Assembly (NCBI GenBank): GCA_032622095.1
Contig: CP136065.1
Coordinates: forward strand, 204,610,618-204,674,617
Length of the DNA stretch: 64,000 nucleotides
Source of the DNA: Siphonodentalium dalli
Lineage: Eukaryota > Mollusca > Scaphopoda > Gadilida > Siphonodentaliidae
Reading direction: 5' to 3'
The translations under genes and the position numbers were made by a program. Below the pieces are notes generated by a model. That model was not told where the DNA came from and did no database searches. It was given only the letters and a program-made list of their open reading frames with translations. Positions 40,491 to 51,174 of this stretch are shown here, piece after piece. The first letter of the stretch is position 1, and every line of letters begins with the position of its first letter.

Positions 40491-40850
40491 GGCGTCTTAG
40501 AGATTTTCTGCTTGCCGTCAAGATTAGGAAGGATGTCATCTATCCAGCTATCACGAACTAGAATTTACTATGTATATCAATTTGGAAGTTGATATATGAA
40601 GTTGGGGGGAAAATTAGCAATAGAGCTTTACATAAACTACGAGAGGCCCGGGGTTCATTAGAAAGTAACAAATACAACACCTGTTTGAGATCTACTTGTA
40701 TATTATAATTTTACAAGTCATTCCCTGATGCGGGTGAATAGATGTTTGAACATGCTAAACATATTTGAATAAGTAATCAACAGAATATGAATGATATATA
40801 AACAATTGAAGTTCCAGAAGAGTTATGCATTCTACATTGTAGGTATTATA

Positions 40851-41237
40851 TACCCTGCTGGACAAAACAAGTGTCCATTGGCACCGCGGTGTATTTGCTG
40901 TTCGGCCGCAGTGTCGGAGTTTGTAACTGCAGTTGAGCACAGCGGCCGAGCGGCAAGTACACCATGGCCGAAGGACAAGTACACATGTACACCATGGCTG
41001 AAAAGCAACTACAACGGGGCCAAATGGCATGTACACCGTGGTTAGATTTATGGTTTGTATTGTCTTTTTTCAGTTTAATGAATGTACACAGCGGCAACTA
41101 CACCATGGCCGAATGGCAAATACACCGCGGCCCAACTGTAGTTAGCCGGTGGAGCCGCGTTGTAGTTGCATTTCGGCCGTGGTGGCAATGCTAACAGCAC
41201 CGTGGTTACATGGACACTTGTTTTGCCCAGCAGGGTA
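40851..41237. mobile_element. MITE with 28-bp terminal repeats and internal GTACACCATGG units
   Basis: Terminal repeats TACCCTGCTGGACAAAACAA..CAT and its complement differ at one base. Internal units of about 20 bp (TACACCATGGCCGAA-GGCAA and variants with CCGCGG or CCGTGG) recur at least six times in both orientations. The target duplication is AT or TA and cannot be decided. Confidence 0.8.
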
Positions 41238-41811
41238 TGAACTAGAAAATTTTGATATTAGCAGATATTAGTGAAATATTGTGAAGTTGCCAGACTATGT
41301 TACATATGTTCACTGAGGCTAAGCTTCGCATAGATGAATGTATTATGATCATTAACACCAGCCTTGGTAATAGACTTACTGAAATGGAGTAAATTAGTAA
41401 CACCGCCATTAAGGCTAGAAATATTGAATTGAATTACTATTTGACACTGCCATATGTGGCTATAATTAGTTACTTAGAACTAATACTTGACACCGCCCAT
41501 TATGCTAAAATTATGGTTCCTAGAATTATAGCTTATGTATCATCCTGAAAAGAATACTATTGAGAATTGGACCATGTACTTGGTTCCATAACTATCCTTC
41601 ATGTAAGAATATCTATCTAGCCATCCTCGTTGAATCATACATAATCTGGATGGCTAATTAATTCATAAATATGGAAATAGGATCAACTCAATTGAATTGA
41701 AGACATGATACAAAAATCTCCTATAAGGTATATATTGTTATGTATCGACATGTGAACCTGAAATTAGCACTAACATAAATTGGCCTTATAGAAATTAAGT
41801 TATGATTATAG

Positions 41812-42909
41812 TAGTCCCCTGCGAACCGTTTGAGGTTCGGTTCGATTCAAAACCGCTGTGATGATTCGGTCCGGTTCGAAACCTTAGACGGGATTCGTTT
41901 ATATCGAACCTTTTCGTCATGCTTTTCGTTAGTCCCGCAAAATGGGCAAGTTTTGCGTATTAGTAATTGTTTATTGATTATATACAGTATATTAATTGGT
42001 TTACACACAACTGTGTGATATACTATGATTTTATGTTTACATTGTTTACCTTGGACATAATTAAGTTTGTTTTATTCCCCATAATTTATAGTTTTACTAA
42101 TAGACATAATTATACCTAAATAACGAGACAATAAGTTGTAATTATTGATGACTACATAAATACAGAACGAACAAGCTTTTTTGGATTGCATAAACTTGCT
42201 GAAATAGGTATTTCCGGGCACCACTTCTGTATCTACAATTGGATTCAACCAATCACAGTGAGGAGAGGATGTGGTCATTGTTAATCGGCACAAATGATTG
42301 ACATGATTATGTTACCCGATGTGCTTTGTCTTGTCTGTGTGACACTTAAATTGCTACAGCACGACGTCTGCACGCTTTGATCTTTGTTGTGTGTTGTCGC
42401 AGAGTTATAGATTGACGGTCGAGTGCTTTGATGTCTTGCAACAATTTAGCTGTCTCTTAATATTTACTGAGTGTCGTCATTACAATAATAATATGCCGTA
42501 CAGGTACATCATTTATTTACAAGAGAAAATTCCCCCTGCCCCATTGCTTATTTGGGACCCTATGTTTATTACTTTTCCGATAAAAAAATCGTACCGGTAA
42601 GTCACTTGCAAAATCAGAAAAGATCAGAACACAAAATGCGTAGATTTGAAACCAAAGTCGCGGACGAATAAACATCTCTATCTCCAATATAAAATATAAT
42701 TCTGTGTTGTGTAATTATCTTATAAATTAAATAACCGTTGATTTTACTATAATAATGTCCACTAACTGTTCTAAATGGCCACTCTATAATGGGTCTGAGA
42801 CAACACACGGTCGGTGTTTGTGTTCGAGGTTCGGTTCGATTCGAAACCGAGACGATGATTCGGTTTCAAGGTTCAGTTCGACCCAAAATCTAAGGTTCGC
42901 AGTGCCCTA
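41812..42909. mobile_element. Non-autonomous hAT element (TAGGGCACTGCGAACC-type ends)
   Basis: Ends TAGTCCCCTGCGAACC and GGTTCGCAGTGCCCTA, flanked by GATTATAG (41804-41811) and GATCATAG (42910-42917), an 8-bp duplication with one mismatch. Subterminal GGTTCGGTTCGATTC motifs lie inside both ends. No transposase is seen in 1.1 kb. Confidence 0.83.
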
Positions 42910-43325
42910 GATCATAGGACTAAAGTCATAAACACATAATAAATAAAGAACATATATATAACTTAACTTTTGTTTATAGTCCCATGAATCCATTATCGTA
43001 GTCCCAACTGCATTCCTCATCCTCTCCAAAAAGAGACCTACTTCTTTCTAAAAATTAAGACTTATTTATGCTATGGGATAATAATTTCATTTGTCTTTGT
43101 TTTGACCATATAATTAATTGGCCTGTATTAGGTAAGCGTTTCTTTGTTTACCTTTTATTAGTTAACATAAGTGGTCTTTAATCAAGTTTGGATTATAGAA
43201 GTAGGCTTAATTAAAGAAGCTCATGATGTAAATCAGTAACTGAAGCATTGTGCTATGCTCCAGGAAAAATTGGAATTTATTTGATTAAATGTACCCTAGT
43301 TTGAAATATCTATAAGAAATTCTTG

Positions 43326-43616
43326 TTACATGAAAATTGGGTTTGTTATACAGCTATCAACCAGGAATAGTCGAGCATCCTGTTTGCATCGGGTAATCCA
43401 ACGAGCATTCTTCTGATATATCGCCAGCCGATATTGCATAAGAGTGAGGTCCTCAATCTGGGGGGCATGCAAATTATTGTCAAAACCAATCTCATTAAAC
43501 AGGGTGGTAACATCCATCAATGAATGATTGCGGCAAGCCGTCTGAACCCTCTCGTTGATGGACAATTTTGGGCGCCAACCCCTCCCAGGGCTGACATTTT
43601 CCTTAGCCATGTCCAT
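43326..43616 (-). pseudogene. Unrecognised coding-like fragment upstream of the dispersed repeat
   Basis: A 96-codon frame begins MDMAKENVSPGRGWRPKLSI and ends LVDSCITNPIFM. It has normal amino-acid use (helical, charged: LTLMQYRLAIYQKNARWITR) and stops just before the repeat that ends at 43305. It may be the C-terminus of a retroelement protein whose 3' UTR is that repeat. Family unknown. Confidence 0.3.
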
Positions 43617-44149
43617 AGTCCCAGATCAAGTTCTATAGAGGAAGACCTTTACGAAATATTAGGGAGATGGAGATCAAGGAAATCTTGGAAATACAGTGCT
43701 GGAAATTATTTAAAGAAGAATGGCATACACAGTTCCACACACCGGGCAAAATAGCCTAAAGACAGTTTCCGGACATCAATTCTACACCACAACAGTGCCG
43801 GTTTTTGAAGACAGGGTGGGAGAGAAGGGTATTCGACAACTTCACTTCCCCAGTGACTGCAGAATTATGATCAGGTAAACTTTGTCGGTTTCCCACAAAA
43901 TGTCAATGGCAATGTAGTTCAATCTACCAAATTATTTGACCCTGCAAACTCATCACTATCAACGGGAACACAATCTATAAACAACAACCGACATTGAAGC
44001 TTTCTACACTGCAGATTTCAGCGAACTGCTGTCTATTGAAACCACTGCGGATTTGGATACTGGTGCACAATGATGCTATTCTCTAAGAAGCAAGTGATAC
44101 CCTGATCTGTGATCAGCGTGAAGGAGCGTCTCTGGTCTGTGGTGCATGC

Positions 44150-44520
44150 GAAGATTTCGATAGGAAATTTGGATGATCTTCTTTAAAGATGCTGATGCCG
44201 ATCTTCTTTAAAGATGCTGATCCAGGTTAAATAGTACAATATGAATTTCAATAAGAAGTTTTCAACAGGAAGCTGGACGATCTTCTTTAAAGATGCTGTT
44301 CCAGATTATATGTCACAATGTAGATTTCAATAGGAAGGCTGATCTTTAAAGATGCTGACGCTGATTTAAGATTAAATGTCACAATGTAGATTTCAAGAAG
44401 TTTTCAACAGGAAGCTGGACTATCTTCTTTAAAGATGTGGATCCAGATTAAATGTCACAATGTAGATTTCAAGAGGAAGGCTGATCTTCTTTGAAGATAC
44501 TGACGCTGATGCAGATTACT
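44150..44520. repeat. Tandem repeats around ATCTTCTTTAAAGATGCTG
   Basis: GATCTTCTTTAAAGATGCTG, GTCACAATGTAGATTTCAA and TTTTCAACAGGAAGCTGGAC recur four to six times in units of 60-110 bp. CTTTAAAG is itself palindromic. No stable frame crosses the array. 43617-44149 shows no gene. Confidence 0.75.
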
Positions 44521-44566
44521 TGGACTCCTCCGGTTGGTGAGTCATTCTTGTGACGGACATGGGGTG

Positions 44567-45210
44567 CTACACAGTGTGTGTGAGGTCTGAGGACTTGGTA
44601 TTGACGAATTCAATAGAACGCCATGATGTCTCAGTTTTCGTGCCGGATATCCGGGGTGGATTGGATGAAGACGGAAGTTCAGCAAGTTCTTCGCATTTGA
44701 GATCTCTTTTCGGCTCTCTTTGTCGATTGTCTCTATCTTCTCGATCCTGTTTTCTCTTTGCCTCTCTCTCTTGCTCATTCTCTCTTCGGTCCCTGCTTAT
44801 GTCTGCCAACAAATCTCTCTTTTCTTGCTCCAAGTCCCTGTTGACCTTACCCTTCCAGTTCTCATCTTTACCTGTTGGAACGGCTGGAGAGCTGGTAATC
44901 TTTGGATCTTCAAATTCATCCTCAGATAGAGAGTAATCCAGCCTCTCCATAGCTGGTCTAAAGTCCAACGTCCCTTGAATCTGAGCACACAGTTGGGGGG
45001 GGGGTGGGGAAATGTTCTCACATCTTCAATGTCACCTACCTGTTCTCGGTGTTGCATGATCTTCCCCGCTGACTTCTCTCCTATATCCACTATACTACTT
45101 AAATCTTTGAGGGTACAATAATTAATTAGGACTGCGTTGGCCGCCATTATTTCTACTAACCTGTGACTTGAAATAATTAAACGGATTTTCCGCTTTAACT
45201 CATTAGTCAA
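44567..45210 (-). pseudogene. Helix-hairpin-helix + coiled-coil protein fragment, frameshifted
   Basis: The upstream frame (45210-44990) starts MTNELKRKIRLIISSHRLVE and has INYCTLKDLSSIVDIGEKSA, GKIMQHREQVGDIEDV, which resembles a ComEA-type helix-hairpin-helix DNA-binding motif (LN.AT..EL..I.GIG...A..I...R). After a frame change at the G-run 44993-45010 it continues DFRPAMERLDYSLSEDEFED, then a long Lys/Glu/Arg coiled-coil stretch (EQEKRDLLADISRDRRENEQ) to 44567. I do not know the full protein. It lies upstream, on the same strand, of the 43326-43616 fragment and the dispersed repeat. Confidence 0.45.
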
Positions 45211-45227
45211 GTGTGACAGTCCTGATT

Positions 45228-45312
45228 TAATTTTTTTTTTTTTTTTTTTTACGATAATACGAAATCTAAACCCTACTATTTGCGATAGTTTTCTTTACAG
45301 GATGAAATTTTA
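45228..45312 (-). other. A-run and U2-spacer-like sequence next to a LINE
   Basis: On the minus strand AAAGAAAACTATCGCAAA, TAGGGTTTAGATTTCG matches the far-upstream end of the U2 region B (AAAGAAAACTATAGCAAA..GTAAGGTTCAGATTTCACG at about 58615-58665). It then ends in a 20-nt A-run. So the LINE fragment at 45.3 kb is joined to U2 intergenic spacer, as at 21.05 and 57.08 kb. Confidence 0.55.
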
Positions 45313-48027
45313 ATATAAATTTAATCAAACATGCGGTGTTTAATCAGGTTAAGGTACTGTTGGGGCATGGTCGAAACTTTGCCGACATACCATAATTTAG
45401 AACAGGCTATGACCTTTGACACCAAAGATTTAGCAAAGTATGACAACTTCCTGGAAGACCATTGGTCAAAGGTCTTAATGACCTTCGACACTATGACCCT
45501 CCAGGAGTCATTCGGCATAAGTGCTCGTCCATAAAACACTCTTAACCCTTTACCCAACAACGTCATTACCTCCAGCCAACAGAACTACTATTATTATTAC
45601 TAAATGTTATGTTGGCTGTCGATTTATGAAATTATGTTCATCTGTATGGATGGGGACTGGGAGTAAAAAAAAAATCAGAGTTGTGAATACCCCTCCCCAA
45701 GCATGATAGTATGCTGAATATTTAGTAGGTTTTATATTTATATTTTATAACAATAAATGTAATAAACAAACAAAAGGTAAGTTTTGTTTTATCAACAGAT
45801 CAATGTGACTTTCAGTTTCAATTTCTCTGTCGGAAAAGCACATCACGAAATTGGGTGATTTATTAATGTTTTAAGCAATGGCTACGTGGTGAAATGAAAC
45901 ATAAAATAAATCATCAAGTGGCCAATCAACTCTTGGATAGTTACGTGTAAATTCAGTTACAATTGACTACATTATTAGTCCAAACTAGTCGACATTGTGC
46001 CATCGATTACAACGCTCGTGTTTTTTTGTTTACTTCAATTTGGCGCACCGGTATTTGACCTTGACATTGCAGACAATACATTCGCACCGCACATATCTTG
46101 TGCAATTAATAAATTAAACAATTCTTTCGTGCCTACATTGTATCTTACGATCGAGAAAAGTGCTTTCTCTTAGTGAAATTTTGAGCAATCATATTCAATA
46201 TAAAATGACAAGACAGTGCCGATAAGTAATTCGCGGTAAATGCAGCACTATTCGTAATTGATTTGCGCACTTTCAATTTAAAAATAGCCGCGTTTGTCTC
46301 GTGAACTCTTGTGTTCAAATAAAAGTAACTAATGTTATACAATGTCATTTCTTTGATTTTTCACATCATGATATGGCCAATTTACTTATTTGGCAGTGGT
46401 AATACGCGGAGAAGAATAATTTTATTAATCAAACGAGAGAACAAAACGGTCGATCGATGCACATTTGTGCTATACAGTATTTTATCATTGTTGCGCTGAC
46501 GTCGGCAAGTTTCCGAGATGTTTTCATCGTCATCAGCTGATCAATAAGTTCAATGGCAACACTCGATAAATGGTCAATTGATACTAACACTAAATCTAAG
46601 ATATATTGTTTGAATTTGCAATGAATGTCATTTATTTATTACCGTATGGGTAATAGTTATAGCCATGATAAATGACAGTCCCCATTGTGCGCCCCAATTT
46701 CCAACAACACTTGTTTACTGTAGGTACATATTTTTTGCGCACGTCATCATTGGGGGTTTCTTGGCGGGAGTGTTTTTTAAATAAACCATTTGGATTGAAT
46801 CATGTGTCCATTCCTTTGTATTTTTCGATTATAGTGTGGACAATATACTCAAGATTATGTATTTGTCAATGCGCTTTAACAACATAATTTATTTGGGTAC
46901 TAATCCAGGCAATCCCAGTGCCCACAATATTGGGCTGAATTGGCGTGACGTTGGGACGTGTAACTGAAGAGAAAATCGAAAATGTTGTCGAACTTTCCGA
47001 TCAAAACTTTATTGAATTCTCAAAATTGCTCACTCGGTGTATTAAAATAAAAGATTATTCATATGATCTTGTGATGAATGAGGGAAAAAATCAAATCAAA
47101 TGACAGATTTATTTGAGAACATTTCTAGGGCCAAAAAGAGTTAGAACAACACGGCGCGTTCTTAGTAACACCAACACTGCAACAGCGCAGGTGTCTTGGA
47201 GTTGACTCGGAACTGTATTTGCTTCGCTGGTCAAATCATGATATTGGTCTTTTTAATTCAGTTGCATATTATTAATAGCTCAAAAACATAAAGAAGTCAA
47301 ATAAATATTCTATTAGAAATAAAAATAAAGTTTGTAAATAAAAATCTGTAGAATAAAACTATTAGATGGCTGTACAAAGATCACAATTGCGAGTACATTG
47401 ATTTAGTCGACTTGAAAAATAGCACCGCGACGACGCAGTTTTCGTTTTATTACGATTTTATTATGAAATGTCGATTAAATTGTACAAAATCTACCACAAA
47501 ACCCAACAAAAACATAAATATTAATAATGTAACATCCATGTTATTGTTTACATTAAAAATAAGATAATTTTGTTGTGTTATAATGCAATATGTTTGTTGT
47601 AAACTATGACCGAAAAAAATCCAAAAACTCCGGGCGCTCTGGGGCTTTCTGGACGCTACGTGGCCGGGCGCTCTGGGGCTCTCTGAACGCTAACGGGTTA
47701 ATAGTTTTTCGACCCCATTCGGCCACGATATGCCAAAGGCGTGGTCATCAGAAACCCGAAAATGACCAAAGGCAATGCCCTTGGTTTTTAGTTTGTTTAT
47801 TTGTGCGTCGGACGAAAAACTGCACCCGATATAAGAACCGTCCAACTGATTGCTGATAACAAAAACAAGTGGAGTCATCTGCATAAAGGGAAATTTTTGC
47901 TTCCTCTGCGGAACCGGGTAGTTTAAGCTCGGTTATTGAGTTATCTGTCCGAACCCTAATTGCTAAAGGTTTAATGCACAAAAAGTAAAGCAAGGGGGAT
48001 AATGAGCACCCTTGTCGGACAGGTCTA
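45313..48027 (-). pseudogene. Tx1-type LINE RT fragment, split by a 2.15-kb TTAA element
   Basis: The outer parts (48027-47698 and 45541-45313) form one LINE segment. It reads PVRQGCSLSPLLYFLCIKPL, ISLYADDSTCF (intact YADD at 47885-47874), then across the insertion FYGRALMPNDSWRVIVSKVI, KTFDQWSSRKLSYFAKS and MPQQYLNLIKHRMF. The paralogue at 60.3-60.6 kb runs uninterrupted through the insertion point and aligns base for base. Both ends are truncated. Confidence 0.88.
45546..47697. mobile_element. 2.15-kb TTAA-flanked piggyBac-like element without transposase
   Basis: TTAA at 45542-45545 and 47698-47701. The left end CCCTTTACCCAACAACG shares its first 15 bases with the hairpin MITEs; the right end CGCTAACGGG pairs only loosely with it (CCC-TTA). 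Near the right end a ~34-bp unit (GGGCGCTCTGGGGCT..TCTG.ACGCTA) is doubled. Removing it with one TTAA restores a perfect alignment to the LINE at 60.48-60.54 kb. Frames inside are short and unrecognised. Confidence 0.85.
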
Positions 48028-49539
48028 GTAACTTACGAACCCCTATACACTTTATTTGTTAGATTTTTCTTATATATTCTTTATTTTAACTTGTTTTCGG
48101 TTGTGTTCGGTTATGCTCGGTTGTGTTCGGTATTGATAGTGACCAAAAGACTAACTTAGAATTTACAATTATCATGCAATGAACCTCCTTGTATAAGTTA
48201 CCACATTTTAATAACAAACATATGTTCCAAGATGATCTGCTGGCCATAGCGCGAATTTCGGGTATTTGGCTTTGATACATTGGTGTTTTTAATTCAATTT
48301 TTGGCGGTTTTCCGAAACCCTGTTCGTACGCACCGACGATGTTCGGAAATTCATTCTCAATGACAATGTATCAAAAACACAAACAATGCAATATGTTCTA
48401 CGTTGCCAAATAACTAATTTTTAGATGTACTATATTAGCTTGTATATTCCATTACGTGTTCACATATATAAAAATAAATGTAACCTGCTGACTCGACTGG
48501 TTAGGCTAGAATGAACCAATTTACGTTAACATACCTGTAATGTACAGTATCTTGGATGTCCAACAATTCCCAGATTGTTGTTGGCTGAACATGCCCCAGG
48601 ACTGTTTTAACAGAGCTGTTTGTGTTTGGTGGACAGAAACATTTGCATTCTTTTTTCCCTTCCTCGTGGTTCACAAACCATTCAGCTGCTGTGGAATTAT
48701 TTTTTAAATCCCTTCCTCATTGTCCACAAACCATTCCTCTGCTGTGGAATTGTTTTTAAAAAATTCCACAATGGCAAATTTCCATTCAGAGTTTGAGCTA
48801 TTAGAAAACATGACATTATATATGAGCATTAAATTGAATAAATATATGTACAAGTGTATGTTTTGATTCAGACAACATGACTTTTTTTTTTATTATACAA
48901 CAATATTAAATCCATGAGCATCTACACAATCAGGATTATTATTTTCCAATGAAAAATCGGGAATGCCGCGACATTTAGATACAGTTCAATCCCTGAATAA
49001 AAAAGAAATAAAACAAAAACAGGAAATATCAGACTCGAATTCCATTTAATGTCCACTCAGAATACATGATAATCACGAAAATTAAGTGCAGGACCAATAC
49101 CGTCATCTGAACAAATTGAACATAATTATTTGCCAATGATAAATCGGGGACAGCCAAGAAATTTAGGTGCGTTTCATAGATCGACCGAATAGCTTCGACC
49201 AGGAAGGTACAGTCATTGTGACTGTCGCTGCACCTAAAGAGATATACACAAATGCAATGTCAGGTTTATATGCCTACGAATTATCAGCAGTTGCACAGTA
49301 TTAGTACTGAATAGTTGACATGTTTCTTTAGTTTCACGGTGGTCTGGTCAAGTCTTTCCACACATTTCTTCCACAACTCCCTCCAGGCTGATTGGCTGTG
49401 CTGGGAAATACCTGAAGAAGTTAACGCGAATGAAACAAATTTTGGTAGCATTTGTTTTGTTTTCGTCGCCCGTTTACATTCCTCCCAACTGTTTCGCCAA
49501 TGCAGAAAAACTTATAAAATGTTTTTCTCAGAAAACTAC
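48028..49539. other. No gene recognised; small repeats
   Basis: A (TTCGGTTGTG)-type 10-bp repeat runs at 48093-48133. A ~70-bp direct duplication with CACAAACCATTC and GCTGTGGAATT lies at 48656-48775. Similar blocks with CAATGA.AAATCGGG occur at about 48945 and 49135. No coding signal. Confidence 0.45.
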
Positions 49540-49900
49540 CATGGTCCCCACGAGAATCGTTGAAAATCTGGTCCATTTCCAATGGTCTTTGGTGGTACGT
49601 CATCGAAAGAAGCTGAATCTTCAAACAGACGTTCAACTGCCTCGTTTACTTTCTGTGGTATTCTTTCCAGTGGAATGTACATAAACCTTTGGTCCGTTAC
49701 AATGATTGGACAGTCCAGTGTTGTGGATGTTTCGGTTGTTTGGTTTGTAGGTTCTTCTGGCACTGTTGTTTGGTTTGTAGGAACTTCTGGCACCGAACGA
49801 GGCATGGCAGGAATTGGTCGTTCGAGAATTGTTATCGGTTCTTGCATCACCAGCACTCCTAGTTCTGAATATTTCTGCTTCCAATAGTCAAACTCTTTTT
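49540..49900 (-). CDS. Unrecognised exon-like frame with Thr/Pro repeats
   Basis: Right to left the frame reads FDYWKQKYSELGVLVMQEPI, ILERPIPAMPRSVPEVPTN, a doubled 11-residue unit (PTNQTT.PEEPTNQTT), then LDCPIIVTDQRFMYIPLERI and EAVERLFEDSASFDD. The composition and lack of stops over ~115 codons suggest real coding sequence, perhaps an exon. No start or partner is clear and I do not recognise the protein. An acceptor-bounded frame on the same strand at 50695-50790 could belong to it. Confidence 0.35.
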
Positions 49901-50694
49901 TTTTGTGTATTCACAGAACGACTAGTGGGGTTCCGACGCATTTGTCGAGTCCTTGTACCAATACATGGTCACTTTACAAATTACGACCAGTTCCGACCCA
50001 GAAAGCATTTGTCTGCAAAAGAGTTATATAAAATAACTTATAATATTATGTTTATGATCATCACATCGATATATTTATATATTATAGCTGTTGACATAAA
50101 TATCTAACGGTATCTATCACACGGATGTGACCATATTTAGCGATATTTGTTGATTATAGTATATTTTATCGAATAAATCAGGCTAGTAGCATCCAATCAG
50201 CGAAATAACTAGCGGTAAAATAGATTATTTACGTTGTCTACTAATTATTGCCGCGATATTAACAAAACATCTACACATTTGTCCATTAAAAAATGCATTT
50301 TGAGAAGAAAGATTATCGATGTTGAATTCAGTAATTCAAAACTGCATTTAAATCACAATGAGAGAAATATAGGATATAAATATATCTCTATTATATTTAA
50401 ATATAATTGTTACATCAAATATCATGGCCACCAATGCAAAAACTGTCCCCTGAATAAAATAATACTATACCTATATATTAGAATATGTATGATAGTACAA
50501 CACACATATGCAATGCGACAATAACTGTATATGTAAATTAGATACTAAACTTGAAATTGCATATATTACTTTACATGTTGAGTTTCTTAATATATGTAAA
50601 TGAGCTTCTAACTGTACCTTTATGGTATTGATATCTATCGTATGATCTACCGTGTGATGTCTGGTCGACGTAGAGATGTCATTTGAATCTTGAG
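49901..50694. other. No gene recognised
   Basis: Very AT-rich. No supported feature. Confidence 0.35.
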
Positions 50695-50790
50695 TCACTT
50701 GAAGCAGTCTGACTCACTATGAAATCGTTGACGTCCTGTTGCGTGCCAGCATATAGCACTTCCGTGGTGACTCGCTTTGACCAGTGAACC
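50695..50790 (-). CDS. Short exon-like frame after a good acceptor
   Basis: TATATTTCCAG (minus strand, ending at 50791) is followed by about 30 codons, VHWSKRVTTEVLYAGTQQDV then NDFIVSQTAS, and a stop at about 50698. It could be a last exon. Family unknown. Confidence 0.25.
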   Translation of the reverse strand, partial: GSLVKASHHGSAICWHATGRQRFHSESDCFK

Positions 50791-51174
50791 TGGAAATATA
50801 GTGAAATGATTAAACTATTGATATTTACTTTGCATCAAATGCTCTCGTAATGTTTTAGTCGTAAAACTAGTTTTTTTATATATTTTTGCAGTTTTAATAC
50901 ATGGACAATTTTAGGCAATCTTCAGTTTTCAAATTGGAAACATGCCTGGGCCACAAATGATTAATTCCCATAAGTGAATTAAACATCAACAGAAAGTAGA
51001 TTTCATAGCCAATAAGACACATTGAATATATTGCGACAGAGATAAGCAATTTTGAGAATTTATCAGGAAAATAATATACGGTGTATTTTTCCCAAATTAC
51101 GATTTGTGAATATTGTCATTTGTGAAGAATATATTGGTATATCTGGTATTTTCATATTGATAGACAAACTGGGA

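Larger units (their letters stand above)
40547..43305. repeat. ~0.9-kb dispersed repeat, copy 2, with two insertions
   Basis: Matches 23750-24610 in three pieces: 40547-40835, about 41632-41757 and about 42950-43305. The gaps hold the MITE 40851-41237 with ~400 bp of extra sequence, and the hAT element 41812-42909. The right end is GTACCCTAGTTT, as in copy 1. Confidence 0.82.

Noticed and set aside
41796-41860. Palindromic TTCGGTTCGATTC motif as an operator
   Set aside because: It is a subterminal repeat of the hAT element at 41812-42909, also present at its other end.
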